Shown here piece by piece: positions 60,501 to 64,000 of a stretch of DNA of 64,000 nucleotides (position 1 is the first letter of the stretch; every line of letters begins with the position of its first letter). The DNA is from Azolla pinnata (taxonomy: Eukaryota; Streptophyta; Polypodiopsida; Salviniales; Salviniaceae), in assembly GCA_037176905.1 (NCBI GenBank), contig JBBBWG010012557.1, forward strand, positions 18,112 to 82,111. The letters are read 5' to 3'. The notes beneath the pieces are model-generated. The model had not been told where the DNA came from, did no database searches, and saw nothing but the letters and a program-made list of their open reading frames with translations. A program made the translations under genes and the position numbers.

Positions 60501-60551
60501 GAAAACCAAAACTCACCTTGTTCAACTGAAGGTGAAGCAGAAGAAGGCTCC

Positions 60552-60950
60552 GCCCAAATGGAGCCATCAACAAAATGACCAAATCATCGGATGATGTAAA
60601 ATCCAACTCTGTTTTCTGGAGGCATTTTCACTGCTTTGAAGGGATTCACAGCACTGAAATGCTTGCCTTTCACCAACTGGAGCCATCAACAAAATGACCA
60701 AATCACCAGATGATGTAAAACCCAACTCTGTTTTCTGAAGGCATTTTAATGCTTTGAAGGCATTCACCACCAAATGGAGCCATCAACAAAATGACCAGAT
60801 CATCAGATGATGCAAACGCAACTCTGTTTTCTGGAGGCATTTTAACTGCTTTGAAGGAATTCACAGCACTGAAATGTTTGTTTTTCACCAAATGGAGCCA
60901 TCGTCAAAACGACCAAATCATCAGATGATGTAAAGTTTAAATTGTTTTAA
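60552..60950 (+). repeat. ~95-122-bp tandem repeat (four units)
   Basis: Units beginning 'ccaaatggagccatcaacaa' start near 60554, 60674, 60770 and 60889. Each contains 'aactctgttttctggaggc' and 'gctttgaaggcattcac'-like segments; the third unit start follows a shortened copy. They lie between the PPR gene and tRNA-Phe. Confidence 0.92.
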
Positions 60951-60970
60951 CCATCTCAGAACTCAAACAT

Positions 60971-60975
60971 GCGGG

Positions 60976-61018
<43 letters not shown>

Positions 61019-61043
61019 GCGTGTTCGATCCACGCTCACCGCA
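60971..61043 (+). tRNA. tRNA-Phe (GAA), nuclear
   Basis: The 73 bases fold into a full cloverleaf: acceptor GCGGGGA pairing with TCACCGC (allowing a wobble), D-arm GCTC/GAGC, anticodon arm TCAGA-CTGAAGA-TCTGA with anticodon GAA, T-arm GCGTG-TTCGATC-CACGC. A-box and B-box promoters are present. The sequence matches the plant cytosolic tRNA-Phe as I recall it. There is no intron and no encoded CCA. A poly-T terminator is not close; the first long T run begins about 60 bases downstream (61106). Confidence 0.97.
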
Positions 61044-61440
61044 TCATTTGCTTTGCATTGCGTTCTTCTAATGTTGATAGATTTGCTACATGATTAAGTT
61101 CGAGCTTTTTTTCCATAGAATCCTGATTTTGTTCCTTCTCATTAACAAATCATTTGCATTCTTCTATTGTTGATAGATAGCAACATGATCAAGTGCGAGC
61201 TTTTTTCTTCCATAGAATCCTGATTTGTTTCTCCTCGTTAACTAAATTCCACACACTTACTCATAGATTTCTTTGCTGCTTTGGTTTGGTGGAAGCTGAA
61301 GGAACTTGGCAAGTGAGAGCTTTTTTTCCATAGAATTAACTATTGATGTCTTCCTTGTCTTCAACGAATTCCACACTTAATCATAGATTTCTTTGCTGAT
61401 TTGGTTTGGTGGAAGCCGAAGGAACCAAGTTCAGGAACTC
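61044..61440 (+). repeat. Interleaved direct repeats downstream of tRNA-Phe
   Basis: 'gcgagctttttt' plus 'ccatagaatcctgattt' occurs near 61100, 61190 and (shorter) 61310. 'catagatttctttgctg' plus 'tttggtttggtggaagc' occurs near 61260 and 61385. They look like local duplications. 61441-62035 shows no other feature. Confidence 0.8.
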
Positions 61441-62035
61441 ACCGATTGTGTTAAATCATTAGATTGCCCACATTTCATAAGACATGGTACACTACAGCCT
61501 CAAATAGATTGAAGCAAGATGAGGTAGCATAGCATACAGTTCATCCAATTGTCTCAAATTGTGCCATTCACCATGTCATTCGAAACCCAGTTTTACGAGC
61601 AGTTGATATTCGTTCATCATACTTCCAAGCCTTAACAACTAAGCCCAACAATAATCGTTTACTACCAACATTTAACAGTCACAAATCCAACAATCCCCCT
61701 TGCCAACAGATAAATCGATCTCCAGCACTTTGATTGATGGAATGAGTCGCTGTAATTTTCTACCAGTGGACAGACTTTTTTCTAATAAATCGTTCTCTCT
61801 TATTCTCCAAACAAAGCTACAGGAATCTCAGAACCAAGATCGTGGATTTAGTACCCCAACATTTTCCTACTTGATTTGTAAAAAATTACATCAGCACCAG
61901 AACTTGCCCTTCAAATTATTTCCTGAAGGTCAGTCAACTCATCAGTGTCTATTAGCTTTTTCTCCAGACACCAAAAACAGACGTTGGCCTCTTCTTATTC
62001 TTCAAGAGACACTAAGTTAAAAATGTTGAGACGCT

Positions 62036-64000
<1,965 letters not shown>

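Overview
This window is nuclear DNA of a land plant. The genes are interrupted by short GT-AG introns, and most have plant-typical homologues: a plant neutral ceramidase, an arabinogalactan peptide, a PLS-type pentatricopeptide repeat protein, a nucleostemin-like GTPase, a serine acetyltransferase with a plant-type C-terminal tail, an organellar or peroxisomal malate dehydrogenase and a nuclear tRNA-Phe. The gene-poor stretches are AT-rich and hold Ty1/copia, Ty3/gypsy and Penelope-like retroelement debris. There is an extreme load of simple repeats, including three 100-N assembly gaps that all fall inside repeats. A fern, lycophyte or bryophyte seems more likely than a flowering plant (inference only; the species cannot be named from the sequence).

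Layout. 1-960: degenerate satellite rich in CCCTAA telomere-like motifs. 1000-2508 (+): PRXL2-like peroxiredoxin gene with an apparent frameshift. 3725-7558 (-): eight-exon coiled-coil gene of the At4g15545 family, convergent with the first gene. 8460-9240 (-): gypsy integrase relic. 9256-13990: about 11 copies of a 345-bp tandem repeat with an LTR-like insertion at 13000-13641. 14000-19500: AT-rich intergenic DNA with local duplications and minisatellites. 19669-20145 (-): arabinogalactan peptide gene. 20196-23320: microsatellites and a nested inverted repeat. 24335-30196 (-): nine-exon neutral ceramidase, with a degraded duplicate of its 3' end just beyond it. 30285-31880: GAT-type microsatellite. 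33129-34748 (-): low-complexity hypothetical protein. 35000-45700: repeat-rich DNA with a copia relic split by a Penelope-like relic. 45880-49764 (+): nucleostemin-like GTPase. 51899-54482 (-): serine acetyltransferase, convergent with the GTPase gene. 56391-57280: telomere-like repeats. 57583-60237 (-): intronless GC-rich PPR gene. 60971-61043 (+): tRNA-Phe(GAA). 62036 to the window end (-): 3' part of malate dehydrogenase.

The genes are ordinary dispersed nuclear genes with no sign of a shared pathway or operon. Their products cover sphingolipid turnover, ribosome biogenesis, cysteine synthesis, organelle RNA metabolism and central carbon metabolism. Exon boundaries were worked out by hand from splice consensus, reading phase and recalled family sequences. 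Every junction used in the At4g15545-like, AG-peptide, ceramidase, GTPase, acetyltransferase and dehydrogenase models is phase-consistent.

The most notable observations are: a Thr in place of the catalytic Ser of the ceramidase amidase motif; a GC-AG first intron in the same gene; a Penelope-like reverse transcriptase relic sitting inside a copia relic; a 25-bp stretch shared between a PRXL2 exon and the 345-bp tandem repeat; and a frameshift in PRXL2. I see no evidence for an entirely new system.
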